From Todiramphus chloris collaris (Eukaryota; Chordata; Aves; Coraciiformes; Alcedinidae): a DNA stretch of 64,000 nucleotides. Under the pieces are notes generated by a model that was not told where the DNA came from, did not search any database, and saw nothing but the letters and a program-made list of their open reading frames with translations. Made by a program: the position numbers and the translations under genes. The DNA lies in assembly GCA_025345505.1 (NCBI GenBank), contig JANVCC010000073.1, forward strand, positions 7,802,950 through 7,866,949, read 5' to 3'. Shown piece after piece: positions 1 through 12,300 of the stretch (the first letter of the stretch is position 1; each line of letters begins with the position of its first letter).

Positions 1-843
1 ATGCAGCAGATGCACTGGGTGCAGAGCATTGCCTTCATGCTGTCAGGACATTGGTGCATGCCCATCAACATCTTACGTCATTTCCCATGTACCACAGCAC
101 TATTAACTGGTGCTGTCACCATGCCAAATGGAGTTTTTGCTCTCATTCTTTAAAGAATGGACTTCTAGATGTTACTACAGAACCACAAGTTTGCCAAGTA
201 TGTGGTTCATGGCTAATACAGGAACATATTTCAGACACTGTCAAAATTAATCAATAACCTTCAATTAGGGACACAATCAGCCTAGACTGAGGGGTCTAAT
301 GTAGGAAGTCTTGAGGAGCCTGCCATTATCCTTCTCTGAAAGGACAAGTTGAGAGCCAAAGTACAGAGGATACTAGAGCAGAGTAAATACTGTATATTCA
401 GAACTGAGCGTGCCTTTTCCAGTTCAATCCACTCCATTCCAGGATAAAACTAACAGACCCAATCCTGAAGTCAGTATGTAGAAAATACCTCCACAATGTA
501 ACTGTAACACTGAACACAGCTCTTCCACTGAAAAAGCATTCAGAACTCCACACACCATTAACATTTATATTGTAATAGCTATTTAGCTATTCTTTTATGG
601 AGAAGTCCTTATGAACACTGAAAAAGCATTGTGAAGATGCAAGTCGACTCTTTCCAAGAGTCATCATTGTCCTCAATAAAATCATTCTTTTGGAGTTCAC
701 TGGAAATAAGAACTTCTGTCTGTATTCTATAATTAATAAAACTCACATGATCTGTTCTCTCATAGGTGCAGGACAGAGAAAAGGCTCTTAGGGTGAGCTG
801 TGGTAAAATCTAGCAGGCCTATGATATGATATCAAGGATATTG

Positions 844-872
844 CTGTTGTTGTTGTTATTATTATTATTATA
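844..872 (+). repeat. (TTG)n(TTA)n microsatellite
   Basis: Four TTG units run directly into about six TTA units. Confidence 0.9.
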
Positions 873-2603
873 TTAAATTGGTATTATGGCTGTCATACAC
901 CAGTTGCAGATGGATAAAAACCAGCTTAAGTTTACTTAAAAAGAAAAAAAGCTCCATAGCACTTAGGCTTCCATTATTAATGCACTTACCAAATTGAGCT
1001 AAATTACTCCTTTTTGTTCAAACAGTTCAGACGTTGCAGTCAATGAATAGTTACATCTATTTATTTTATTAGTTGCTTCTCAGGTAGAAATTCAATAACT
1101 TAAATGTTCTTCAATCTGAAGTTCAACCCAGTATCCTCAATTCATCCCTGCAGCCCTTTGATGTAAGTGCAATCTTAAATCTACTTCACACAAGCATAAA
1201 GCTAAGAAGATAATGGCAGAGCTACTGCCCTATGTGCTTCAAGCTCTTTCCATTTTATATAACCCAGCAGCACAAGTAGGCTTTTCTTCTGTTGATAAAA
1301 ACTCCAGATGTGGAACAGCCATACCTATGACTAACACATTCAACAGTAACATTCACAAAATATATTGGTCAGGAGGGCAATCAAAGCACACAGCGCTAGC
1401 CTACATCACCTATGGATTTCAGCACCTATGGAACACAGTCATCCGCTTGCAATAAAGGCCCAAAAATAAAGGAAGCTCAGCCACCACTAACAAGGCTATT
1501 ACAGCGAACAAGAGAAAGCTACCTTTGCATTTTGGCTTTGGAAGAGCATAGTCTCTGAAAAAGAAAAGTTAAGTTGCTGGAATAGTTTGGATTTTGATCT
1601 GTACTTTTTTGGGTCAGCCTCACAGCAACTGTGAGTGTATCTTGCTTTGCTTTTCACTTTCCTCCCAAGCTTCAACTTGTTCCACGCTCATTTGGTAGTG
1701 CTTCTGGTTTTCTTAGCAAATGCATTTTCATCACCAACAAAGTGCAGTTTTGCAAAGATATGGGAAGAAAAATGACAGTGGTTCTCCAAGGAGGAAACGT
1801 GTGTGTGTTACCCTACCTGGTGTTTCAGCTCCTTTCCTTGAGCCACAACAGCCCAAATATGCAATGGAGGAGGCGATGCTATGACAAACCAGAGCTATAG
1901 GCACTGGCAGAGAAGAAACACCACTGGATATTTAAAACCTCAAGTGGATTAGGGGAACATCCTTTCCTGTGGTAACAAAGGAATAGGGTGAGGTTTGGCC
2001 GGATAAAATAGGCTAGTTTGGTTTTGCTGGCTGCTTCTCTAAATGTACTATTATACCCAATGAGCTGGCAATTGTATTTTCACCGCTTGTTACCTGTGTT
2101 GCTCATAAGCTGCTCCCTTCAGTCACTGGCCTAAGGAATACTCCAGCAGATCAAGATCAGGAACTTCTGCTGCTTAATGTCCCTTCCCCAAAACCAGGAG
2201 CCCATCTCCTCCACAAAACTGTATCACTTTCATGCTAAGAAGCCTAGAGCTACATTTTCTTTCCCTTTGCCAGGTCTCTGGGGATCTCCATCTCCATGTA
2301 CCTGATGGCTGGAGGCTGCTGCTCCCCAGCTCCACTGGAGAAGATGATTCCACTGGGTGGGGAAATCCTGCCTCCCTGAGGTACCCTGCTCAGGCACTGA
2401 CTCTGCCACGGGCAGGGGTGACCCTTCCCTTGCTCCATCCCCTGACCTGGTTCCCAAACCCAGCATGCTGTGGCTAACACCTAAGGCTGTCACGGGCTGT
2501 GTCTCAGCATCTGCTGTATGCTGAGTGGCAGGGTAGCAACCAGTTTGCTTCATGTCAGAAAGCCACCTGATTTTGCAGGCATTTAAGGCATGGGCCAGCT
2601 TTA

Positions 2604-2639
2604 CATATTACAATATAGATCTATATTACAATATATAAC
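2604..2639. repeat. AT-rich palindrome with flanking direct repeat
   Basis: aatatagatctatatt (2612-2627) is a perfect 16-base palindrome, and attacaatata occurs on both sides of its centre. A possible cruciform; no known function. Confidence 0.7.
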
Positions 2640-4969
2640 TTGCTGACAGGCAGAACTTCCCCTCCAGGACCACTTTGTCTCTCGGATGAACTCCACTACT
2701 TTCATGAGTGTTCTGCAAACAATTACTTCCTAGGTGGGAAAGAGGACACCAGGAAGATATGATGCATATGGTTAAAGCAATCTATGGATTGCTTACCCTT
2801 CACTGAAGAACACAAGTACCCATAGGAAGTTCATAAACACTGCTGCAAGAGTGAAGAACGCAAGTCAGAGGAGTCTTTTCCTCATGGCATCACTGCAAAG
2901 ATCTTCCTGTCTATCAGATGGCTCTTTTAAATCAGTTTTGTACTGTGAATGGCCACTGGCAGGATGACAGCCCACGCTTTGCTCCTTAATCTTCTTGGCA
3001 CATTTAGTCACAGTGGCACCCACAAACCAGACAGCAGTAGCTACCCAAAATATGGATTTATTGTAACCAAAATTACCCTCCACTCTGACAGACCAAAGTA
3101 AATTACAAGTTCAGGTGTCATGTGGGAATTTACTGCTACGCAACTGATGCCTAAGTCTTAGGAATATTCTTTTCTGAAAGATGAACCAAACTGTGTGCAC
3201 ACTGACTCATAAAAGGGAAAACCTCTCCCTGAAGGGTACACAGAAAGGGGGGTTTTCACCCCAAAGGGGGTGACAGCTCACACAAGGACATATCCAGAAG
3301 AAATATCCACTTACCAAAGGAGGGGGTTACGAGGGCTCACTCAATCCTGGGAAGTTTCCTTGGGTGGCATCCCTATCTAAAGGGAGGGTCTTCAACTGCA
3401 AAACCCACTTGCTCTGAAGAAATCCACTCAAAATCAGCTCTCCATCAGGGCTCCTTAATCTCCATACCCAGCGCGATACCCTAGTTGAGTCTGAACTGTG
3501 GCCATTGTAATTAGTTTGGAGCAAGTGCATGACAAAAGCAGGCTAAGGACCTGGAACAAAGTAAGTTTTAATGGCCATGAAGCCCCAATCTTTATTTGAA
3601 GTTATTGTCAGGTCTTTGGTGAACCTTGGTCATTTTCAGGCCTTGGTCATGGTGGCTGCATCTCTCACAGTTGGCCAGAATTTATTTAAAATTAAGACTA
3701 GATTGATTCAGGGCTGCAATCACAAAGAATGAGAAAGTTGTAATAAGGACATACAAAATAAAGGCAACTTCTACACACATGATAGCTCCTCTCATTTTTA
3801 CTGTCCAAAATTTCTTTCAAAGCCTCCAAACACCTCTGACTTCTCTGGGCCGGAATTTGGAGGTAGGATGACTCCATAAACGCACTGGTAAATAACACTT
3901 AGTAATGGAGAAACCTGAAACGATGAATCTTCTCAGCTCCCCTGAGATGTGGGTTAGCCAGCAGAGCCAGACGTTGTGCAATCCCCTGGCAGAGCAGTGG
4001 AACGTGCCCGGCTGCAACACCACCCAAGACCAGCGTCAAGGGAGGTGACCATTCGTGCCTATGCAATGTGGAGAAGTGCCCATTCTGAAGCAAATATAAA
4101 AGGTCCCTCTCAGCACTCCAGGGGCATATGCAGGGTGGGTGATGACTGTGCATGACAGCTTCTGCACATCTCCAGGAGGGCGTGGGACAGGCCTGGCAAC
4201 TGCACTGCAAGTGGCCTTGGCACCATGGGTGGTGCAAGTCAAACCCAAATGACATCACCACCCTCTCTGTTCCACATCTGGAAGTGATAATACCGCAAAT
4301 AGATGGCACAGGTACAGGCCTATAACCTTACTGCTCTCTTCTACCTGATCATTAACTGTGTGGCTGATGGCTGCTCTTTTATCAATATGTAAGTACATAC
4401 AAATCCTCTGTTCAAGATGGATGAGACTGATGGGAGCCCAAGTACATCAACCCTATGCACAAGAAAAACGTCAGTTGATTCAACCAACCAGCAGAGATTA
4501 AGGTCTGAATAATTCATTTCACTACATCACAGTGCAACTCTACTGTGACATAGATTTCAAGCCAAAAATGAGTAACCTTTTGAAGGGCCTCCATGATGTG
4601 GGAACCTAGGTTCTTCTCACTCTCTGTAAATCACAAGGGGCTGCACTGATCAGAGGGCAGTGATATATGTGCTTCTGAGGAAGGGAAATAGGCATTTTTT
4701 GGAAATGTCATACATTAATTTTGCTTTTCCAAGCACACTGAGATACAGTCAGAGAAAGCACTAGCTGTGAGAAAAATTATGACTGTGTTGAATAACTGTC
4801 TAGCCAATACAATCTCCATAAACAGTTATTCAGATATGCCCTGTTCACACCTATCACCAGCTAATTGCAACATGACTATAAGATCACCAGGACATGTGAG
4901 GAAGTGATTATGAACACATTGCTTCCTAAGAAGCAAGGGCTGTCCCACTTTTCACAATGATGTTGGAGA

Positions 4970-5560
4970 ACAGAAATCTCTGCGGAGCTCTAATGGGCTA
5001 CAGGGGTGAGTTGACAATAAGCACTCTTTAATTAAGCTCTTTGAGAAAGTCAGGCTCCCACTGGGCTTGTTGTGAGAGCAGCAAAGCTCTTGATTTATAG
5101 CAATTCAATGGCCGAGCTTCCTAATACTGATGTAGGACACCAAATCACCAAGACCTCTTCAGTCTAATTAAAGGCAGGATGTGCTCCTGGCTAGCTTATT
5201 GCAGCTCCGAACGGGAATGCAGTCAGGTGTGTTCTTGGGCTTTGTTCCTGTGCCTTATAGGGTCTATGTTATATAATAGGTTGTATTGATGATAGCCAAG
5301 GCTGAGTTAATTACAAACAAGGGAGAAGTAACGATGAGGAAATTATTCAGGATCTTTCAAGTTCTGATCGTGCCACAAACTTGCTGCAAAGTTTTGAGAA
5401 GTCTGAAGTGTCTCTTTTCCTCTCTTCAATAAAGTGAAAAAAATAATTAAGCACATAAGCGTGCAGGGGTTAATTAGTTATGGCTCGATTTTCAGGAATG
5501 CTAGGAAAATTTCAAGTCATTCCTTGTGCTCTTTATCTTTGAAAAATCAGGCCATACGGC
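4970..5560. promoter_or_regulatory. AT-rich block resembling a conserved non-coding element
   Basis: Several homeodomain-type TAATTA/TTAATTA cores (near 5028, 5164, 5308, 5444 and 5470) sit in unique, repeat-free sequence with a few CpG. This look is common in vertebrate developmental enhancers. It is a judgement by eye; conservation was not tested. Confidence 0.2.
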
Positions 5561-6235
5561 GTTATATTTCTTTGCAGCATTTCTAAAGGCTCTTACACTG
5601 CTCCTATAACCTAAGTCTATCTTGGCCATCTCATCAGGGCTCAGGGCATTAATGCAGCATGGTCAATGTCTGAATGAACTCCTGCCTGAACTAGTACTCA
5701 ACCACAGTAAGAGTGTTAGACCAGTGAATTAGTGTGGCACGGGACCGCTGGCCATTCTATGCTGTCTTTAAATGGAAGTACATGAGGCAGTGCCACCAGT
5801 GTCCGAGGCTGTAAGCAACCTCAAGCTAGCTTAGAAAGTCAGCCTGGGCTTGAAACTGCCCTGCATGTGGGGTTCTGCTCTGATCTTTGCTGAACCACCA
5901 TAAACTGTGCAAAATGAATTGATCTGGGAAGTTTCCTAACTTTAGCTTCTAGTAATTGACTGTCGTTATGCCTTTATCTGCTAAATAGGAGAACTCCCTA
6001 CCAATAAGCATTCCTTCTTGGAAGTATTAGCTCCTTCTAGGCTGCAGTCAAGACAGCCCTAAACCTTTTCTTTTTAAGCCAGCCTGGTGGAAGTCTTGGA
6101 GTCCTTCACCAACATATGCATTTTCCCGTTTCTCTGTCACTCTTGGTCCTCTGCAAATTTTCATCATCCTTTTTGAATGAAAGGAAGGCTTGCATCAGCA
6201 TTGCCATGAGCACCAAATAACAGATGTAACTTAAT

Positions 6236-6355
6236 AATCACAGAATCACCGATGCTGGAAAAGACCTTTCAGATCATTGAGTCCAACCATGAACCCTACT
6301 CTACCAAGTCCACCACTAAGCCATTTCTCCATCTAACTACAGCACTGTGGCTATT
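6236..6355 (-). mobile_element. CR1 LINE 3' fragment, old
   Basis: The minus strand ends in ATTCTGTGATT, the CR1 tail, and the plus strand reads 'aatcacagaatcaccgatgctggaaaagacc' then 'gagtccaaccat', the reverse complement of a diverged CR1 3' end. About 120 bases; the inner edge is vague because of divergence. Confidence 0.8.
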
Positions 6356-9300
6356 TAACCGTGACTCTTAAAGTCTTGTTCAGAGCTATTGCTTTCAATC
6401 CTGACAGCCTACCTTCCCACCTTTGTCCTTTGAGGCACGACTCTGTATTAGTCCATACTGAGAGGAAAGCTATGGGTTTGCCACAGGTAGCTATTCCCTT
6501 TGTATTACCTTACAGGGCTGAATTAAAAACAAGGAGGAAATCACAGCACATCTTGAATCACCATTATTCTTAATTTTTAATTAAAAACACCATGTCAAAC
6601 TTTGAAAAACCCCAGAATTTCAGTTTTCTGCTTTGGTGCAAAAATCGCATAGGAAAGAAAATGCTAACAACAAAAATATCTGGACACCATTAGAACCCTA
6701 GAGGTCACAACTATGCTGTGGCCAGTGGGACTCCTTTGTGGGTGAAGTTAGTTCCTCTGTGGTCAATCTGAGGCCTTTGCTCAAAAAGTTCTTCAAAAGT
6801 TGGTTCCTCCCAGCAGGTAGGTTGCTCTTTTACTCAGGATTAAATTTCAGTCACTGTTCATATCAGATGAATAGGATTTGGTTCAATGAAAAGAGTCTGA
6901 AGGGGAAATTTTTCAAGCTGTGTGATGTGCAAAAACCACCCAACCCATCAAGAAGAAAGGCATGAAAAAAAACAATAGAGAAACCAAAAGTATAAAGAAG
7001 GAATAAAGACATCCTTCAGGACAAGGCAACGGAACACGTGTGGGTGGAAAAGCACACAGGAGAGATATGGAAAGTATTCAAAGAGAAATTACTGTATGCC
7101 CAATGGTTATGTGTGCCATTGAGCTATAAATACTTCAGGACTGGAAACAAGGGTAAAATTTATGCAAGGATGTGGAAAAAGTCATCTGATGTAAGGAAAA
7201 GCTCTCTGAAAGCATAGGAAAACTGAAAAAAATTATGTGGGAAAAAAAGAAAGCAGCCCGGTTAATGAGATGGAGAGAGCAGGTCCAGAGATACATTTGC
7301 TTCTTCCACGTGTGGGTCTCTAAAGTGTGCACATTTATGAAAATCTTACTGTTTGCAATCCTGGCATCGTCTGTGAAAGAGCATTTTCCAGAAGCAGGCT
7401 GTACCACACAGGCTTTGTATGGCCCTTTGGAGCCACCCTGGCTACACCTCCTGGTCACCTTGTGTTTCTCCCATCGCTTGCTGGATCCACTCACTGCCTC
7501 CTGCATCCTTTTACACTCAACAGTCCTGAGGGTCCTGACTGCCCTTCAGTTCTGTGTTTGTTCAGCATCAAAGGGGCCTAGTGCCTCCATGTGCCCTGAG
7601 ATGCAGCAGAGCTACAGATCACATCAGTGGTGCTCAGGCTGGCTCTTTATATCCCTGTTGCTGCGGTACATTCATTTCTGTCTGCCCAGCAGCATGCCCA
7701 TCTATTGACACTTATAAGCAGGAATTTCACATCCCCAGGTGATGAATGTGAGTATACAAATAAAATGTTTCAAATCCTCTTAAGGACTGCTACACATTGA
7801 GGACCACCTACAAGACCTATGCCCAGAGGTGTGAACAGATTCCAGCGGGGGTGGGGGGTAATTATGTATTACCTTAAGGAATTCAGGTTCCCTGGGGCGG
7901 GATTCATCTCACCTGACTTCAGTTCTTTATGAGCTTAGTGCTTACTCCTGGCTAATTCCATGGGCTCCTTTCTAGAGACAGTGGAGGAGAAAGGCTCTTC
8001 CAAAGAGTCCAACTCTGACTCTCCCATGAAGATTGCATGCAAGGGCCCATCTCTGCTGTGGACAAGCACCCTGTTGGACAGGACAATGGGTGGCTGCCAG
8101 GTGACTTCAACCTCATTGCAGGCAATTCTGTTTTCCATAACAAAACAGGTTGCACTCGTGGAATACTTTGGGGGTATGTGCATCAAGAGCAGAGAAGGAA
8201 TATTTGAAAGAAGGGCTTGAAGTGTACCTTCAAAAGCCCCTTTGACCTACCACAAGCAGATATATGCTAAAGCACTGTCAAAGTTCATCCCAACAGGAGA
8301 CACCTTTGCCACCACTCTCATTTCACGACAGGAAAGTAAATTTGCTCTCTTTTTAACCATATAACCTCTGCTGAGTGAAATCACACCCCTCCTCCCAACC
8401 CCCCGTCCAAAAGGAACACGAATCCCACGTGCAGTCATACTTTGCCCTGAGAAGTGGGCATGCAGAAGCTGGGCACCACTGCCCGGTCTCTCCTCTGTCC
8501 TACTTGCTTTGCTGTAATTACATAAGCAGCATTTGCCTGGCTCCTACTTTCTTGTTTCCTTTACTTGGTTTCTGATTTTTAGGACAGTCTTTTACTCGAG
8601 TTACACTGACCTCTTTTGCAAGAGAGGGTAACATATTTTCTGACTAAAGCCTCTTAACTTTAATAACCTGGCACATTTACTGCCCAAGTCAATAGTTAGA
8701 CTTGGGAATTCTTTTAATTAGAAAAGCGACCACTCTAATCAATAGTGAAACCTGAAAGCCCCACGTAATAAAGAAGCAACTATGTGGAAATCTAGACCAT
8801 CTGCAAGCAAGGCAGACACCTACAACAAGTATCACACTCATTTTCTCCTTTTCATTCAGCAGTGGAAAATATGTGAACATATTGCAGGGTATCCAAATGA
8901 CCCTAAACACAGTCATCTGTGAGAAGTTCTCCTTTAGTTATAGTGGAATAAAAACTGGCAGCACCACTGATATTCAGGCCTTCTAAATATCACTCTCCTC
9001 ATTAAAAAACACTGGGTACCAGTTGATAATTCCACAGAGCTCCCTCCACTCCTGCCATTGAGGTTTAACCATGCAGGTGCAGGAGACTGTCAGCAGCACG
9101 GTGGCTTATCTGCCTTGCTAGGAGCTTACCAAATACAAGCTGAGGGTTGGCTTTTCAGGTCTGCAGATGTGTAGCATGGGTGGCAGCTAATGCAATGGCA
9201 CAGAGAGCCAAACTCCCACTGCAGCCAGCCAGCAGAGCAATGGATTTTCTTTTTACCCACGACAGAGCCAGGGTAAGAAGAAAACTATTTTATCCATGAT

Positions 9301-12300
9301 ACAAGAAAACTCATCATGTGGAGGGCAGGCGTGAAAAAGGGAGCAGAAGACACATGGCTGGGGGAGAGGAGAGAAATGGGTTAAACCAGAAGGTAACAAA
9401 GTACAGAAGGTCCCGAGGTCCAATCCTCAGCCTGCTGCCAGTTGAGCATTGTGGGACAGCCAGCATAGGGACTTGGTGTGTGCAGGGTACACGAGTCGTG
9501 CTCTGTGTGCATCCTAGATATGAGTTAGGATGCCAGAGGCTTGCTTCAAAATCCACTTGTTATGGTCTCCTATGGAGAAAAATCTGACCCCCCAACTTTA
9601 AGCTCAGCCGTTGCCAACCTCCTCACTGGAAAGGTTGAAAACCAACAAAAGCAATTTTGCTTGACAGCCTTTGCGCAGGGTGACTGCTGGTTAGTGAGTA
9701 CCGAGAGCCTTTTGTACCCAGCCCAGCGTGATGACACTTCTCTACTCAAACAGAATGGAAGATTAATCAGATGTTAAAAATTACTATTCAAAAAGATACT
9801 GTGTGTCATAAATATCCAGACTCGCAGCAGCGCATTCAGCAGCATGTCAGAACCCCCTTCCTCTTCATGAGAGGAACAGAAACTACTTCTCAAACAAATG
9901 AGAACAAGATTTTTGCTTTGTTACAAAGAAAAATCAACTGATGATAGCAGACATTAAAAAAAAAACCAACCCCGCTTAATTATAATCTTTCTGGAGCAAC
10001 CAGGATGGCTTCAGATTATTTTACATAACTGTGTTAAATCCCCCCTGAGAATTATTCGCCTCCTACACTCCAGGGTGCCTGAGCTTAAAAGATGGCCAGT
10101 TATTTAACAGGCTTGTGAGTAGCTTAAAAATGTACCAGCACTCACTGTAAAAGAACAATTGGGAGTGGGTTTACTTCGTTATCTTCACACCCCCTCTACG
10201 ATGGGCAGGAGATTGTTCTGTGATGGTGCATTTTATTTTGAAATGTGTATTGCACTTGCTCTGCTGTGTATTCAAGTTGTAATGAACTCAAGATATACAT
10301 ATATATATATATATATATGGCCATGGCTTCAAGTCTCTTTTCAAGCAGTACTTGCAAAACTTTACTAGTTGGCTTGCACAAAGACAGCATTTTTTCTTCT
10401 GTAATTTGGAAAAGGAAGGAACATCTTACTTTCCTGTATCGCCTCCCTAGGAAAGGAGAAGCAACCTAACTAATGAGTAGTCCAGTATTTCTTCAGGGAC
10501 TTAGAAATACTTAGACTGGGAAAGGAAAAGACAGCAAGATTCAGCCCCAGCTGTGCTGTGGTCTTTTCTTCTTGGATTACATTTCTTTCTTTTAATTTTG
10601 GTGTTTTAAGCTATGTTTCTAACCACAATTCTCTATGTTTACCTAATAGACATTATGAAGATAAATAACAAATTGAGGAGAGAACTGAATTTTTGGGCAT
10701 GGACTTTTAAGCCCAGTAATTTTCAAAAGAGTTTGCATGCAGACCACTGGAAGCTGCACCTCTGTACCACCTGAGTATTCCTCGCTGGAGGACAAATCTC
10801 TTGCCTGGGCAGGAGCAGGCAGAAGACAATTCATGTGTTTTCTCCCTCCTCTGGGCTGCCCTTTCTGAATACAGGCAGGTCTTAGATCAGGTAGGGAAAA
10901 GGAGCAAGCAGTGCATGGGCTTTAGCATGGTCCATGTATTATCTTCACTGCCATAGAGACAACGAACGAGAACAACGGTAGTATTTTCATTTTCCTTTTC
11001 CTTTGGTGGCCTGTTGCAAAATATGTCATCTGTTAATCAAACTCTCAGCGAGCTATACAGGGGCAGGAGTGGCTATTATCTGCAACCATAAAGGTGGAAG
11101 AAGTGCAAAGCCAGATGCAGCAGCACTTTCTCAGCTGCTGGTGGCAAACACCAACCCAAACATCCCACAGAGCTGTAAAAGGAAGCTGAGGCCATTCTTG
11201 AGCATCACTGTGCCACCACCAGCACCCTTGGGACTGCACCTAATGAGGCTGTGGAAGCCTTTTCTGTTATTATTTCTGATGGCTAATCCATCTGAAGGCT
11301 GGATTAGCAGCATCATGCTCACAGTGAGCAGGCAGCACTGAAAGTAGCCTTTGGAGGGTCAACTGATCTCTCTGCTCATATCAGCTCACAGCCCACCCAT
11401 AGGAACCTTTCAGTTATAACCATGACCCTGTCTTGTTCCAGCAGTGGGAAAGATGTAAGGACTGGAGTTACCGCTGCATTATTCTGCATTAAATCTCATG
11501 GTGAGAGGTTCAGAGGAAGGTCCTCCTGTGCCCGATGGCTCCAGCCCTTTCTGCCAGACTCCTTCACCCAGTAATCCCTATCCTCCTCTTGCACAGAGGG
11601 GCTGATGCAGGTCAGGGAATGGAAGGAGGAGGCACTTTGTGGAGTCAATGTCACCCCTTCTTCATGCGCTGGAGCTGGATTTCCTGTTTTTGTGGCAGGG
11701 TGGTGGGAAAAAATGGCCCTGAGCATGATGACTGTCATTCTTGTAACCAGGGACTGATGTGAAACCTTCATCACTGAAATCAAAACTGACCAAGAGTGTC
11801 TGTACACTGGTGGCTGTGTGGAAAAGCAACCTCCTGCAAACTGGCCAGAAAGAAGTATAGACTGCAGTGCCCAGTTACAAACCATTTGAGAAGGACAGAA
11901 GTTCATCGTATCCCCGGCAAGACTAGACAGACCCTCATGCTTAACAAGAGGGTAAATTGAACCTTGATGCAAACCCAGCTGTATGGGAACCTGTTGCAGG
12001 GAATCCCTCAGCGCTGCTGCAGCGCGGGTCACTGCTGTGCTCCCTTCACACTTGGTTGAAGCTGTTCAAGAGGATGTGCCAAAACACGGATCTCTAAGCT
12101 CAGAAGGGAAAAGGTACAAGCAGAGTTCAGGCTGACAGAGAGACTGTGCCCTAACAGCCAAGACAAGCTCCAAGGCAAATGGAAGAAGGGATCGAGCCTG
12201 AGCAGCACTGTGTTGGCCAGAGGACCAGGCAGTGGCTAAAACATGACTAGTTTCTCATGAAAGCTCTTTGCAGAGCTGGAGATGGCAGCAGCAGGCAGCT

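Larger units (their letters stand above)
1..6235. other. Intergenic DNA, left part
   Basis: No coding exon, RNA gene or recognisable transposon. Open frames are at most 136 codons and match nothing that I know. Apart from the microsatellite, palindrome and CNE-like block listed, I see nothing. Confidence 0.6.

Noticed and set aside
11496..12032. 178-codon minus-strand frame
   Set aside because: About one frame of this length is expected by chance in 64 kb; no recognisable domain and no splice-bounded structure.
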